From Christensenella sp. UBA4675 (GTDB taxonomy: Bacteria > Bacillota > Clostridia > Christensenellales > Borkfalkiaceae): 64,000 nt of DNA. The stretch spans positions 530-64,529 of the forward strand of contig DHLF01000013.1 of assembly GCA_002405165.1 (NCBI GenBank). The letters run 5' to 3'. Under the pieces are notes generated by a model. The model was not told where the DNA came from. It saw only the letters and a list, made by a program, of their open reading frames with translations, and ran no database searches. Position 1 is the first letter of the stretch. Every line of letters begins with the position of its first letter. This document shows, piece by piece, positions 6,837-15,143 of the stretch. Position numbers and translations under genes: made by a program.

Positions 6837-8387
6837 ATGCTATACAATTTTGACTGGTTAAAAAGCGGGGCAATGTTTCCGCCGATAACCGAACTGGGAA
6901 GATTAAAGGGGTATAAAGACAATTCGGCGTTGTTTGAAGATAATTCGGAACTTGTGTTAAAGCCTTATAAAACAAGGCTAATGAGCCTAATAAACGCTTT
7001 TAAGGATAGCGATTTAACGGGTACGACGTTCTACGACACCCCTGCTTACTGGCAATTATCTACGATTAAAACGGTGGATTTAATGATAGGGGACGCTCCT
7101 ACCGTTATATGTCCTAAAAACTCGGATAAGCTTGCAAAAGTTATACAAGATAGTAACTTTTTTGAAAAGCTAAACGAACTTGTGATTGATAACGATTCGT
7201 TAGGGGAGTGTTTAATTAGACCGTATATCAATTCTAAGGGCGAGCGTGATTTTGTGGCGCAAAGTCCGCTGATGTGGTTTCCCGTGGTAAATCCCGAAAA
7301 CGTAAAGGAAGTAATTGCCGATACGCTTTGTTGGACGGTATGCGTTTTTCAAGACGCAAACCACCCCGAAAGGAATAAATACGAATTGCACGCCAAATTA
7401 CAACGACGCGGAAGTTACGAATACGAATTTAGAAGATATAAAGTTACTTCTTGGGAGAAAGTAAGGGATTATATTCATAGAATTTCGGGCGAGCATTACG
7501 GAGAACAATTTTTCTATTATCTAGGTTCTTTAATAGAGAGAAAAATCGTTAAAACGGAGTTTGACCAACTCGTAATACAAATTTCGGGGATAACGACGAG
7601 TAGGACTTTACACGGAATATCTAACTACGAGAGAATAACCGCGTTGGTTGCGGAATTAGGCGTAAGGGAAAGCTTAGGTAACTTTATTCTCGACCAAAAC
7701 GCAATACCGAGAATGGCGGCGCCCGACAGCGCGTTCGTTAGGGATAGAAACGGGCAGTGGAAATTAAAGACGGGCGGAAGAAGTTTTGTAGTCGCTCCGG
7801 GGGCGCAAGTTCCCGTGTACGTAACGTGGGACGGCAATTTAACCGCTAACGAAATAAGAATTGCCGAAATTAAAAAAACGCTTTTTTCTATGTGCGAAAT
7901 GGGTTCAGTCGTAAACAACGACGAAATAAACAGCTCACAAGGGTATCAGGCGTTAGAAGTTAAATTGACTTCTCCTAAGGCGAAAGTGCGTAGAATGGCA
8001 AGTAAATTTCAAGCTCCGTTAAAAAAGTTGTTAAAGTACTTGTTGAACGACGATTCGATAGAAGAAACGGATATAACTATTATTTTCAATGAAGGTATTC
8101 CCACAAGCGAAGAGCAGAATAACAATTTGGCTCAGCAAAAAAGAAATCTTGGTTTTTCTTTCCGTTCGGTAGTTAAAGAGTATTACGGATTAGACGACGA
8201 ACAAGCCGAAAGAGAATGGGAACTATTTAAAGAAGAGCAAGCCGATAGTTTTATGGAACAATTCGGACAAATGCAAAGCGGTTTTAAAGGGGAATACGGC
8301 AACGAAAACGCCGAAAACGATAAAACCTTTAAAGACAACGAAAACAACGACAAAACCGCTGAAAACGGCGAAAAGGATAACGAATAA
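6837..8387 (+). CDS. Portal protein (SPP1 Gp6-like)
   Basis: Start chosen at 6837 because AGGAGA at 6824-6829 is well placed; a longer in-frame start at 6801 would overlap terL. The 516-aa product has the SPP1/gp6-type portal pattern: an N-terminal clip/wing region, SSQGYQALEVKLTSPKAK in the second half and a C-terminal GIPTSEEQNNNLAQQ helix. The last 40 residues are a low-complexity Asn/Lys/Glu tail. The portal ring is the DNA entry vertex. Its stop overlaps the next start by one base (TAATG). Confidence 0.85.
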   Translation: MLYNFDWLKSGAMFPPITELGRLKGYKDNSALFEDNSELVLKPYKTRLMSLINAFKDSDLTGTTFYDTPAYWQLSTIKTVDLMIGDAPTVICPKNSDKLAKVIQDSNFFEKLNELVIDNDSLGECLIRPYINSKGERDFVAQSPLMWFPVVNPENVKEVIADTLCWTVCVFQDANHPERNKYELHAKLQRRGSYEYEFRRYKVTSWEKVRDYIHRISGEHYGEQFFYYLGSLIERKIVKTEFDQLVIQISGITTSRTLHGISNYERITALVAELGVRESLGNFILDQNAIPRMAAPDSAFVRDRNGQWKLKTGGRSFVVAPGAQVPVYVTWDGNLTANEIRIAEIKKTLFSMCEMGSVVNNDEINSSQGYQALEVKLTSPKAKVRRMASKFQAPLKKLLKYLLNDDSIEETDITIIFNEGIPTSEEQNNNLAQQKRNLGFSFRSVVKEYYGLDDEQAEREWELFKEEQADSFMEQFGQMQSGFKGEYGNENAENDKTFKDNENNDKTAENGEKDNE

Positions 8388-10075
8388 TGTTTTTTCGGGA
8401 CAGTGAAGAATTTAGGTCGCTTATAACGGCGTTTAAAAAAGCCGACGAACGCGTGCTGTCTACGGTTTTAAACACCAACGCCGACAGCGTGGAAGAATAT
8501 CGGAACAAAACCTTTAATTACGTAAATCAAGTAAACGTATCTTTAATGAAAAAAACGATTGCGTGGGCGGAAAAGGATATTCCCGTAACTTATCAGCAAG
8601 GTAGAAAACGGGTAAGCAAAGATATTGCGTTAGATACGGCTACAATGCTCGGAACGTTTGGGCTTGTAACTTTGGCTGACGTAGTTATAAAAGGTAGCAA
8701 ACGCCCTAAAACGACTAAAAAACGTATAAATATACCGCCACCGAGCGACAACTTGTCGGAAAAGGAGCAAAAAAAAGTCAATTTACATACGGAAACGGCG
8801 TATATAGAGTTATCGCGTAGAGTACAGCACGCAACGGACTTGCAGAAAGAAAAAATAAATCAAGCGATAAATCAAATAGAAAAATCGGGCTACGGCGTAA
8901 CGGTTGAACGGGTTAAAGATTTATTAAAAGACACGCTTGAAAAAGAAAATAAAAGCTTATTCGTAACGTATTCTAACGGTTCTAAAATGCCGTTGGAAAA
9001 ATACGCCGAAATGTGCGCTCGTACGTCAAGACTTGAAACGATAAATACGGGAGTGTTTAACAGGGTTAAAGAACTCGGTTACGATTTAGTGCTTTGTTCG
9101 GTCGTGCCTAATTGTTGTCCGTACTGCAAAAAGTACGAAGGTAAAGTTTATAGCATATCGGGAAAAGATAAACGCTTTCCTGCCTTGTACGAAACGGCTT
9201 TGCAAAAGGGATATAACGTAATGCACCCTAATTGTAGGCACGAATTTACTTTGTTTGTAGAAAGTATGGTAACCGCTACCGACCTAAATAAACTAATTGC
9301 TAAAAGCAACCGTTTTGAAGAATTTAACAAAAATGATAAAATTTTTAAAATCTACAATAAAAATCAAGCGTTGCAACGGCAGTGGATAGAAGAATTTAGA
9401 GAATATAGCCGAATGAAAGCTTATTATAAGGAGATAAATAAAGAAATTCCTTATAAAACGCTAGCTTCGTTTAGGCGTTCTTATAGGGCGGACAAAAATT
9501 CAATGGCGTATAAAAAGGCGCATTACTGGAAGTTGTCCGAAAACCAAATAAAAAATATGCCACCGCCACCCTTTAACGCCGACGTAATAATGTCGGAAGA
9601 TTACGTAAATAAATTTGCGGGTTTAGGGAACAAATTAGTCGTTAGGGTTTTGGCGAGAGAAGCTAAGCAATGTATTAAAAGAGCGGATAAAAGTACTGTC
9701 GAATTTGGAAGACTTATTGATTTAAACGGAAATATAGTTAAAAGAATTTCGGGTATGAATTCTTCTGCGGATTATGAAGATTTTAAATTTGAAAAGTACG
9801 AAAAGAATAGTTTAATTTTAGTGCATAATCACCCGCATAGTTCATCTTTCAGTTTTGATGATATTTTAACCGTTTCCCAGTATCCACAAATTAAAACAAT
9901 TATCGCCGTCGGACACGATGGGACCGTTTATTCTTTAAGTATCGGGGACGGGAAAAGGGTTGACAGGAGTAATTATATGGATTATAATAAATATGTAAAT
10001 TTAAACAATGGAAATATTGATGACGCATTAAAATATTTGTCAAAAGAATTTAAGTGGAGATATGAAAAAAAGTGA
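8387..10075 (+). CDS. Minor capsid protein with C-terminal JAB-like domain
   Basis: 562 aa. The middle is the phage minor capsid (SPP1 gp7/PF06152-like) region, with a conserved zinc knuckle CCPYCKKYEGKVYS and HPNCRH (about 243-287). Residues about 420-562 are an extra domain: EFGRLIDLNG, then HNHPHSSSFSFDD (about 479-491) and IIAVGHDGTVYSL, resembling the JAB/JAMM metallopeptidase-like domains of polymorphic toxins. The spacing between the second His and the Ser is one shorter than the standard JAMM motif. The gene ends FKWRYEKK and is followed by immunity-like genes. The minor protein is expected to travel inside the head and could be delivered. Confidence 0.75.
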   Translation: MFFRDSEEFRSLITAFKKADERVLSTVLNTNADSVEEYRNKTFNYVNQVNVSLMKKTIAWAEKDIPVTYQQGRKRVSKDIALDTATMLGTFGLVTLADVVIKGSKRPKTTKKRINIPPPSDNLSEKEQKKVNLHTETAYIELSRRVQHATDLQKEKINQAINQIEKSGYGVTVERVKDLLKDTLEKENKSLFVTYSNGSKMPLEKYAEMCARTSRLETINTGVFNRVKELGYDLVLCSVVPNCCPYCKKYEGKVYSISGKDKRFPALYETALQKGYNVMHPNCRHEFTLFVESMVTATDLNKLIAKSNRFEEFNKNDKIFKIYNKNQALQRQWIEEFREYSRMKAYYKEINKEIPYKTLASFRRSYRADKNSMAYKKAHYWKLSENQIKNMPPPPFNADVIMSEDYVNKFAGLGNKLVVRVLAREAKQCIKRADKSTVEFGRLIDLNGNIVKRISGMNSSADYEDFKFEKYEKNSLILVHNHPHSSSFSFDDILTVSQYPQIKTIIAVGHDGTVYSLSIGDGKRVDRSNYMDYNKYVNLNNGNIDDALKYLSKEFKWRYEKK

Positions 10076-10548
10076 AAAATCACAAAAAAAATCTTAACAT
10101 AAAAAAGAATAAATTAGAGTTTAAGATTACGCCTGAGCAAATAGAAAAAATTCGACCTTACGTAAAAGATATAGATAAAGTTTTATTACAGGGATATGAT
10201 AGGTTTTCCGTTGTATTAGATGAAGCAATAGAAGCTAACTTAGACAGGAATTACAAGCATACCGAAACGAGTAAAATGCTAGAAGAAATATACCAAACCA
10301 TACGCAAAGATTATATAGCAACTCTTCCCAAAGATGATAAAATTCATAGTATAGACGACCATATACCGACAAAAGAAGAACTTTTAGAAAGTCTGATAGA
10401 CATTCCAAAAGAAGAACTTGAAAAGGCTTGGAATATAGTTAATGAGCGAGCGCAAAAAGAAGGCTTTAAGATTAAACCATTGCAAGAACACATAGATGAA
10501 ATAGAAAATTACAAGAAAACTAGGAAATTACACAGTGAAAATTCATAA
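10072..10548 (+). CDS. Immunity-like protein, copy 1 of a duplicated family
   Basis: GTG start overlapping the minor capsid stop by 4 bp, so coupled translation is likely. The 158-aa product carries TPEQIEKIRPYVKDIDK, then a helical domain ending YQTIRKDYIATLP, and a longer acidic C-terminus than its paralogue at 11056-11445. 138 bp (10191-10328) are identical to 11175-11312. No enzyme motif is visible. Position directly behind a toxin-like domain, duplication and small acidic nature fit an immunity protein, but this is inference. Confidence 0.55.
   Translation: MKNHKKNLNIKKNKLEFKITPEQIEKIRPYVKDIDKVLLQGYDRFSVVLDEAIEANLDRNYKHTETSKMLEEIYQTIRKDYIATLPKDDKIHSIDDHIPTKEELLESLIDIPKEELEKAWNIVNERAQKEGFKIKPLQEHIDEIENYKKTRKLHSENS
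10191..10328 (+). repeat. 138-bp exact direct repeat, copy 1
   Basis: Identical base for base to 11175-11312. Flanking sequence is also similar but has diverged. It shows a recent duplication or gene conversion between the two paralogous genes. Confidence 0.95.
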
Positions 10549-10587
10549 AAATCCTAACATTGAAAAAATAAAATTTAGGAAAGAAAA

Positions 10588-10992
10588 ATGAAATTAAAAT
10601 ATATAGGAGAATCTTTTGGTGTTGATTCTTTGACTAATGGCAAAATATATGAAGCAAGCGAAGATAGTAGGGAGTTCTATCGGGTAATAGACGATAGTGG
10701 AGAAGATTATCTTTATTCAAAAACAAACCCCGCGCCTTGGGACGGTTCGAGTTCAGGTGGTAAATGGGAAATTATTAGTAAAGATTTAATAATCACAAAA
10801 GAACAAATAGAACAATTAAAGCCTTATATGCCAAATATAAAGGAAGATATAAAACTAGATATAAATAATTTTTTATTAAAGTTAGATAAAATTATATCGG
10901 AATTAAATGGTGTAAATAACACTTATACTGCTGAAAGCGAAAAGCTTTTAAAACTTTTCTATGACATTTATTTACAAAATAAAAGTGTATGA
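10588..10992 (+). CDS. Immunity-like protein with a different N-terminal domain
   Basis: 134 aa, AGGAAAG site upstream. Residues 1-62 (KYIGESFGVDSLTNGKIYEA, YRVIDDSGEDYLYS, GGKWEII) form a small beta domain often seen in phage and accessory genes of Clostridia. The C-terminal half (ITKEQIEQLKPYMPNI to LLKLFYDIY) resembles the helical domain of the flanking paralogues. So three genes in the block share a domain, with module exchange at the N-terminus. Function is inferred from context only. Confidence 0.5.
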   Translation: MKLKYIGESFGVDSLTNGKIYEASEDSREFYRVIDDSGEDYLYSKTNPAPWDGSSSGGKWEIISKDLIITKEQIEQLKPYMPNIKEDIKLDINNFLLKLDKIISELNGVNNTYTAESEKLLKLFYDIYLQNKSV

Positions 10993-11059
10993 GCGTTGGT
11001 TTAAAAAAGCCTTATACGAATTATCACGTAAATATAAATGGAGATATGAAAGAAAATGA
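10985..11059 (+). pseudogene. Remnant of a second minor-capsid 3' end
   Basis: In the frame of tat at 10988 the sequence reads YERWFKKALYELSRKYKWRY then ERK and stop at 11057-11059. It closely matches the true end of the minor capsid gene (KYLSKEFKWRYEKK). As there, the stop overlaps the start of an immunity-like gene (ATGA). It has no start of its own, so it is read as a displaced tip fragment. Confidence 0.6.
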
Positions 11060-11445
11060 AAAAAACCAAAAAATTGCCGAATATAGAGAAGCATACAATA
11101 AAATTTAAGATAACTCCTGAGCAAATAGAAAAAATTCGCCCTTACGTTAAAGATTTAGATAAAGTTTTATTGCAGGGATATGATAGGTTTTCCGTTGTAT
11201 TAGATGAAGCAATAGAAGCTAACTTAGACAGGAATTACAAGCATACCGAAACGAGTAAAATGCTAGAAGAAATATACCAAACCATACGCAAAGATTATAT
11301 AGCAACTCTTCCTGATGACGGTAAAATTCATTTTATAGACGACCATATACCGACAAAAGAAGAAATAGAAGAGAGCTTGAAACGCCTTACCAAAGAAGAG
11401 CTAGACGCTATTGACAGGGAATTTGGTTTCACTCCAAATAATTAA
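11056..11445 (+). CDS. Immunity-like protein, copy 2 of the duplicated family
   Basis: 129 aa, ATG overlapping the remnant's TGA. Residues 19-86 are nearly the same as in copy 1, and the tail differs (IEESLKRLTKEELDAIDREF). The 138-bp exact repeat occupies 11175-11312. Same inferred role as copy 1. Confidence 0.55.
   Translation: MKKTKKLPNIEKHTIKFKITPEQIEKIRPYVKDLDKVLLQGYDRFSVVLDEAIEANLDRNYKHTETSKMLEEIYQTIRKDYIATLPDDGKIHFIDDHIPTKEEIEESLKRLTKEELDAIDREFGFTPNN
11175..11312 (+). repeat. 138-bp exact direct repeat, copy 2
   Basis: Identical to 10191-10328. See the entry for copy 1. Confidence 0.95.
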
Positions 11446-11479
11446 ATGGAGATACGATTTTGAGTGTTATGTAATCCTT
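11440..11479 (+). repeat. Third KWRY remnant and 20-bp repeat flanking the last cassette
   Basis: Directly behind the copy 2 stop, AAATGGAGATACGA again encodes KWRY, the third occurrence of the minor capsid end. It runs into TTGAGTGTTATGTAAT (11460-11475), which recurs at 11797-11812 behind the next gene. The pair brackets the 11528-11791 gene like cassette boundaries. Confidence 0.55.
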
Positions 11480-11527
11480 ATGGTGTCGTTTGTAAAAAGA
11501 AATACTATAAAAGTGTTGGAAAGAAAT

Positions 11528-11791
11528 ATGAATGAATACACAAAAAAACTAATTAAATATTTTGAAGATTTATTTAATGGTCAATACGACCCTTATTTAT
11601 TTTCAATCGATTTTGCTGATTATTGTTTTGAACATTTTAACGATTTAGAAAACGAGCATAAAGGCTTAGGTGAATTTTTAGACCAATCGGTCCCTGATAT
11701 TTGTGATAAAGGAGAACCGAATTTCGACCCTACTGATATGATTAGTGAGTTAAAACAAATCTATTCGGAAGTTTGTTTGAAATTTATATAG
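11528..11791 (+). CDS. Colicin-immunity-like small acidic protein
   Basis: ATG at 11528 follows GGAAAG and is preferred to the upstream start at 11411, which would run through the repeat. The 87-aa product (LIKYFEDLFNGQYDPYLFSI to LKQIYSEVCLKFI) is helical and strongly acidic. The spacing of its helices resembles the self-protective colicin-like immunity family (PF09204). The likeness is weak but supports an immunity role. It is the last gene before a terminator. Confidence 0.5.
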   Translation: MNEYTKKLIKYFEDLFNGQYDPYLFSIDFADYCFEHFNDLENEHKGLGEFLDQSVPDICDKGEPNFDPTDMISELKQIYSEVCLKFI

Positions 11792-11796
11792 TTTGT

Positions 11797-11816
11797 TTGA
11801 GTGTTATGTAATTCTT
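11797..11816 (+). repeat. Second copy of the 20-bp cassette-flanking repeat
   Basis: Matches 11460-11479 at 19 of 20 positions (TTGAGTGTTATGTAAT core). It lies between the last immunity-like gene and the terminator. Confidence 0.75.
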
Positions 11817-11820
11817 TTAG

Positions 11821-11850
11821 AAGCGTTTACTGAAAAGTAGACGCTTTTAA
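11821..11850 (+). terminator. Terminator closing the immunity-like block
   Basis: AAGCGTTTACT pairs with AGTAGACGCTT around a GAAA tetraloop, followed by a T/A run. Confidence 0.7.
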
Positions 11851-11880
11851 AATTTTAAAAATTAAATAAAAAGATAATTT

Positions 11881-11910
11881 AAGGCGTAGGCGAAAGCTTA
11901 CGTCTTTTTT
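11881..11910 (+). terminator. Second terminator before the scaffold gene
   Basis: AAGGCGTAGGC-gaaa-GCTTACGTCTT with two G-T pairs, followed by TTTT. Two terminators in 90 bp isolate the accessory block from the scaffold/capsid genes. Confidence 0.75.
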
Positions 11911-11996
11911 ATACCACGCAAGCTCCGCGATAGAGAGCAAAATAAATATTTTCTCATAGGTGGGAGAAAGCCACCAAAAAAAGTCAAGGGGGAATT

Positions 11997-12611
11997 ATGA
12001 ATTTTTTAAAAGGGTTGTTAAGCGACGAAACGATAAAGGAGCTTAACGAAAAATTAGGCGAAGATTTGTTAAAGCAAGTCGATGAAAAGTTGGGAGATTA
12101 CAAAATAGACGCAGGGAAAGAAAAACTTATTCCTAAAATTGTATTCGATACCGACAAAGACAAGCTTAAAAAACAAATCGAAGAAAGAGATACGCAGTTA
12201 AAAACTCTATTAAAAGCTTCGGAAGACAATGCTAGTTTGCAAGCGAAAATATCCGAAATGCAAACGGCTAACGAACAAGCTAAAAAGGAATACGAGCAAA
12301 GCTTATTAGCTTTTAAGAGAAATAACGCGTACGAAAAAGAGTTAGCGGGATTTAAACCGAAGAATTTAAAGGCGTTAGACGCTTTAATTAACAAAGAAAA
12401 CGTTAAATACGAAGAGAAAAACGACGAAATAATAATAAGCGGTTTAAAAGAACAAATAGACGCGTTAAGAAAAAGCGACGGATATTTATTCGACGGGGAC
12501 AATACCGATATTCCCAACCCACAAAATCCGCCCGCAACCGACGAACTAAGCAAAGCGCAGGATAACAAACTAAGGGGATATTTCGGACTACCTATAAAGG
12601 GAAATAATTAA
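11997..12611 (+). CDS. Capsid scaffold protein (GP20-like)
   Basis: 204 aa, strong AAGGGGG site. Mostly one long charged coiled coil (about residues 40-115) with an LIPKIVFDTDKDKLKKQIEE segment, then a Gly/Pro-rich linker and a short C-terminal KLRGYFGLPIKG capsid-binding tail. This is the layout of the phage minor structural GP20/scaffold family. It lies directly before the major capsid gene, as usual. Confidence 0.8.
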   Translation: MNFLKGLLSDETIKELNEKLGEDLLKQVDEKLGDYKIDAGKEKLIPKIVFDTDKDKLKKQIEERDTQLKTLLKASEDNASLQAKISEMQTANEQAKKEYEQSLLAFKRNNAYEKELAGFKPKNLKALDALINKENVKYEEKNDEIIISGLKEQIDALRKSDGYLFDGDNTDIPNPQNPPATDELSKAQDNKLRGYFGLPIKGNN

Positions 12612-12627
12612 AAGGAGAATATTAAAA

Positions 12628-13716
12628 ATGAACAGTATTGCATTAGCGGAGAAATACACTCCCGAATTAGACGAAGTTTTTGTGCAAGAAGCAAAATCTA
12701 TCGACTTAGAAGACAAAAACGTGAAATTTGACGGAGTGGACACCGTTAAAATTTTAAAGGTAAAAGTACCTGACAACTCGGATTACAGCCGTTCTTCGGG
12801 GTTTGAAAACGGGGACGTAGAAGCAACGTGGGAAGACTGGAAACTCACGCAAGACAGGGGTAGAGAATTTAACGTAGACGCCGTTGATAACGAAGAAACC
12901 TTAGACCAAACCTTTGGCGCAGTAAGCGGAGAATTTATAAGAACTAAGGTAGTTCCCGAAACTGACCTTTATCGTTTTGCTTATTTAGCGTCCGTAAAAG
13001 GTATAGGCAAAGCAACCCCCGCAGTATATTCTACGGGCGACCAAGCAATTACGGCTTTAAACGAAGCTTCTGCGTATTTAGACGAAGAACAAGTTCCTAC
13101 GGAAGGAAGACTTCTTTATATCACGCCCACGTTAAAAAGACTAATAGACGGTATGGAATTATATAAATCGCAAAAAGTATTAGAAGGCTTTTCTAAAATA
13201 ATCACCGTACCCGGTTCAAGATTTTTAACGAAAATAGTTAAAAACGCTCAAAAGAAATACGTAAGGGCTACCGACGGAAGTTATATCAACTTTTTAATAG
13301 TACATAAATCGTCCGCAAAAGCAGTTAGCAAACACGTTAAGTTAAGAGTGTTCCTTGCCGACGGCGACGAAGGTACGGGAGCTAACCGCAATCAAGATAT
13401 GGACGCTCATAAATTCCAATACCGTCAAGTACACGATATTTTCGCTTACGAAAATAAAGTTGCTGGAATTTATTTAAGCGCGGTACCTTTAATTTCCTTA
13501 ACCATTTCGGCAGGAAGTAACGGAACGGTAGATAAAACCAGCGTTTCCGTACCTAGCGGAGTTCAAGCACGTATAGAAGATAACAAAATTATCGTAGGTG
13601 ATACCGTTATAACCGCTACCGCAAGCTCGGGCTACAAGTTTAAGTCTTGGACGGGAATTACAAACGGCGTAGTTTCGGAAGCGAAAACTATTTCTTGCGC
13701 GTTCGAAGCCGAATAA
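12628..13716 (+). CDS. Major capsid protein with C-terminal InlB-repeat-like domain
   Basis: 362 aa, AAGGAGA site. Residues 1-285 are an HK97-fold major capsid protein: an AEKYTPELDEVF start, DTVKILKV, FNVDAVDNEETLD, and YLDEEQVPTEGRLLYITP, a typical spine/P-domain segment. Residues about 288-362 add a beta domain with ISAGSNGTVD, VITATASSGYKFKSW and a final CAFEAE, the pattern of divergent InlB B-repeat or Ig-like modules. Such additions normally project from the capsid surface. The major product is packaged at hundreds of copies per head. A terminator follows. Confidence 0.85.
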   Translation: MNSIALAEKYTPELDEVFVQEAKSIDLEDKNVKFDGVDTVKILKVKVPDNSDYSRSSGFENGDVEATWEDWKLTQDRGREFNVDAVDNEETLDQTFGAVSGEFIRTKVVPETDLYRFAYLASVKGIGKATPAVYSTGDQAITALNEASAYLDEEQVPTEGRLLYITPTLKRLIDGMELYKSQKVLEGFSKIITVPGSRFLTKIVKNAQKKYVRATDGSYINFLIVHKSSAKAVSKHVKLRVFLADGDEGTGANRNQDMDAHKFQYRQVHDIFAYENKVAGIYLSAVPLISLTISAGSNGTVDKTSVSVPSGVQARIEDNKIIVGDTVITATASSGYKFKSWTGITNGVVSEAKTISCAFEAE

Positions 13717-13728
13717 AATTTTATTTCA

Positions 13729-13763
13729 AAAGCAAGCGTATAATTAGCGTTTGCTTTTTTTAC
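13729..13763 (+). terminator. Terminator behind the major capsid gene
   Basis: AAGCAAGCG pairs with CGTTTGCTT (one G-T pair) and is followed by a T run. Partial termination here is a common way to keep capsid mRNA in excess over the downstream genes. Confidence 0.75.
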
Positions 13764-13803
13764 GTCGTAAAAAGTAAAAGGCGGTGCAACTCCGCCATAC
13801 GAC
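13764..13803 (+). promoter_or_regulatory. Two-part hairpin between capsid and connector genes
   Basis: GTCGTA 13764-13769 pairs with TACGAC 13798-13803 and encloses GGCGG/CCGCC 13780-13796. It has no T run and is not a terminator. It may be an mRNA processing or stability element. Confidence 0.4.
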
Positions 13804-13829
13804 ACTAGAAAACATAAGGAGAATATAAA

Positions 13830-14333
13830 ATGCTAACGGTGGGAATAGACACGTATTTAACGCTAGAAGAAGCTAATAATTACGTGGTTGACAATTATCC
13901 CGAATACGACGATTTGGCGGTTATTTGGGGCGTTTTAAGCGATAGAAATAAAGAAAGCTATTTAAGGTATAGTTTGGGACAAATAGAAAGTTTAGTATTG
14001 CAAGGCGTTCCGCTAGAAATGGGGCAACCTTTACAATTTCCTAGAAAGCGTTGTTATAAAGAAGCGACTTTTAATAACCCTATAATCCCCGACGAAGTTA
14101 AGGAAGCTCAAATAGAAAACGCTTTAGCATTATTAAATAAAGATTTATTATCAAGAAGTGACGAACAAATGAGAACCGCTGGTACTTTGGGACTTTTAAG
14201 AAACATAAAGTACGATAAAAGAACTATGGGAGAAGTCGGAATAAGTCAAGGGTTGTCGTCGGTTGCGTGCGTAGAACCGCAAAAGCGTTTAGAAAGCGAA
14301 GAAGCGCAGTATTTGTTAAAGGCGTGGTATTAA
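13830..14333 (+). CDS. Head-tail connector protein (DnaT-like/gp6 family)
   Basis: 167 aa with AAGGAG site. The start TYLTLEEANNYVVDNYPEYD with SLGQIESLVLQGVPLEMGQPL then QFPRKRC is characteristic of the small head-tail connector family often annotated DnaT-like ssDNA binding. These form the ring below the portal. It is first in a run of four neck/tail completion genes. Confidence 0.75.
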   Translation: MLTVGIDTYLTLEEANNYVVDNYPEYDDLAVIWGVLSDRNKESYLRYSLGQIESLVLQGVPLEMGQPLQFPRKRCYKEATFNNPIIPDEVKEAQIENALALLNKDLLSRSDEQMRTAGTLGLLRNIKYDKRTMGEVGISQGLSSVACVEPQKRLESEEAQYLLKAWY

Positions 14334-14343
14334 AGGGGGAAGT

Positions 14344-14772
14344 ATGGTAACGGTTAGCGATTTATATATAAATTTACCCGTAACAATAACCAGCGACGAC
14401 GTGGAGAAATATAACGGCGTTGTTTTAGAAAACGAAATAGCTGGGGATAGCAACCAAAAGGTGGCTATTTTTTTAGATACGGTACATAGCGTTATTTTTG
14501 ATTTTTTAATCTATTCAACGGGCGAAAAGTCGATAAAAAACGCAATTATAGAAAAATATCCGCAAGTTCAAACCGCCATTAAAAAGGCGCTTTTAAAACA
14601 AGTTTCGTATTTGCTAGAATCGGGCAATATAGAGCTTTATAACGGCTTAGTTAAAAGCGTAGGTAACGTTGCGGTCGTCGCTACGAGCGACGTTATAGAA
14701 AAAATAGTTGCGCCGTCCGTTATAAACGTTTTATCTTCCGAAAAGCCTAATATTTTGTTTTCGGGAAGATAA
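14344..14772 (+). CDS. Putative neck (head-tail joining) protein
   Basis: 142 aa with a GGGGGA site. It is largely alpha-helical, including AIIEKYPQVQTAIKKALLKQ, without recognisable motif. Only the position, second behind the major capsid gene, supports a connector or head-closure role. Confidence 0.5.
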   Translation: MVTVSDLYINLPVTITSDDVEKYNGVVLENEIAGDSNQKVAIFLDTVHSVIFDFLIYSTGEKSIKNAIIEKYPQVQTAIKKALLKQVSYLLESGNIELYNGLVKSVGNVAVVATSDVIEKIVAPSVINVLSSEKPNILFSGR

Positions 14773-14782
14773 GGGGGTAAAA

Positions 14783-15130
14783 ATGTATTTAAACGACAGT
14801 TTTACTTTCGATTACGATTTAACGGCAAAGTTGGTTGAATCCGACAGCGGAAAAGAATTAGCTACGTTTAAGGCAAGAGAATTTTCCGAAAAAGTCGGTT
14901 TGGCTAGCGTTGTTTCGGGTGTGGGCGTTGCCTTTGACGGTCAATCCTACGCTATTGCCACTAACGAAAACGTTAGTAGGCTCGTTAAAGCTTTTTCTAG
15001 TCAAGTAATTATCGACTACGGAGAATTTACCGAAGAGTTTAAGGTCCTTTCGGTGGGCATTTTTAGGGACGGCGTCGTAAAGGGGGTTAGAAAAAACGAT
15101 AAGTTCGAAACGGTTATTTATTTGGGATAA
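14783..15130 (+). CDS. Putative head closure or tail joining protein
   Basis: 115 aa, AAGGGGG site, predicted beta-rich (FTFDYDLTAKLVESDSGKEL, FKVLSVGIFRDGVVKG). No family is recognised with certainty. Its length and order fit a head closure/stopper protein. Confidence 0.45.
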   Translation: MYLNDSFTFDYDLTAKLVESDSGKELATFKAREFSEKVGLASVVSGVGVAFDGQSYAIATNENVSRLVKAFSSQVIIDYGEFTEEFKVLSVGIFRDGVVKGVRKNDKFETVIYLG

Positions 15131-15143
15131 GGAGTAATTTATT

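Noticed and set aside
12098..12568. 156-aa minus-strand ORF opposite the scaffold gene
   Set aside because: It is the shadow of a clear coiled-coil gene, has no ribosome site, and reads as low-complexity Ser/Leu/Phe.
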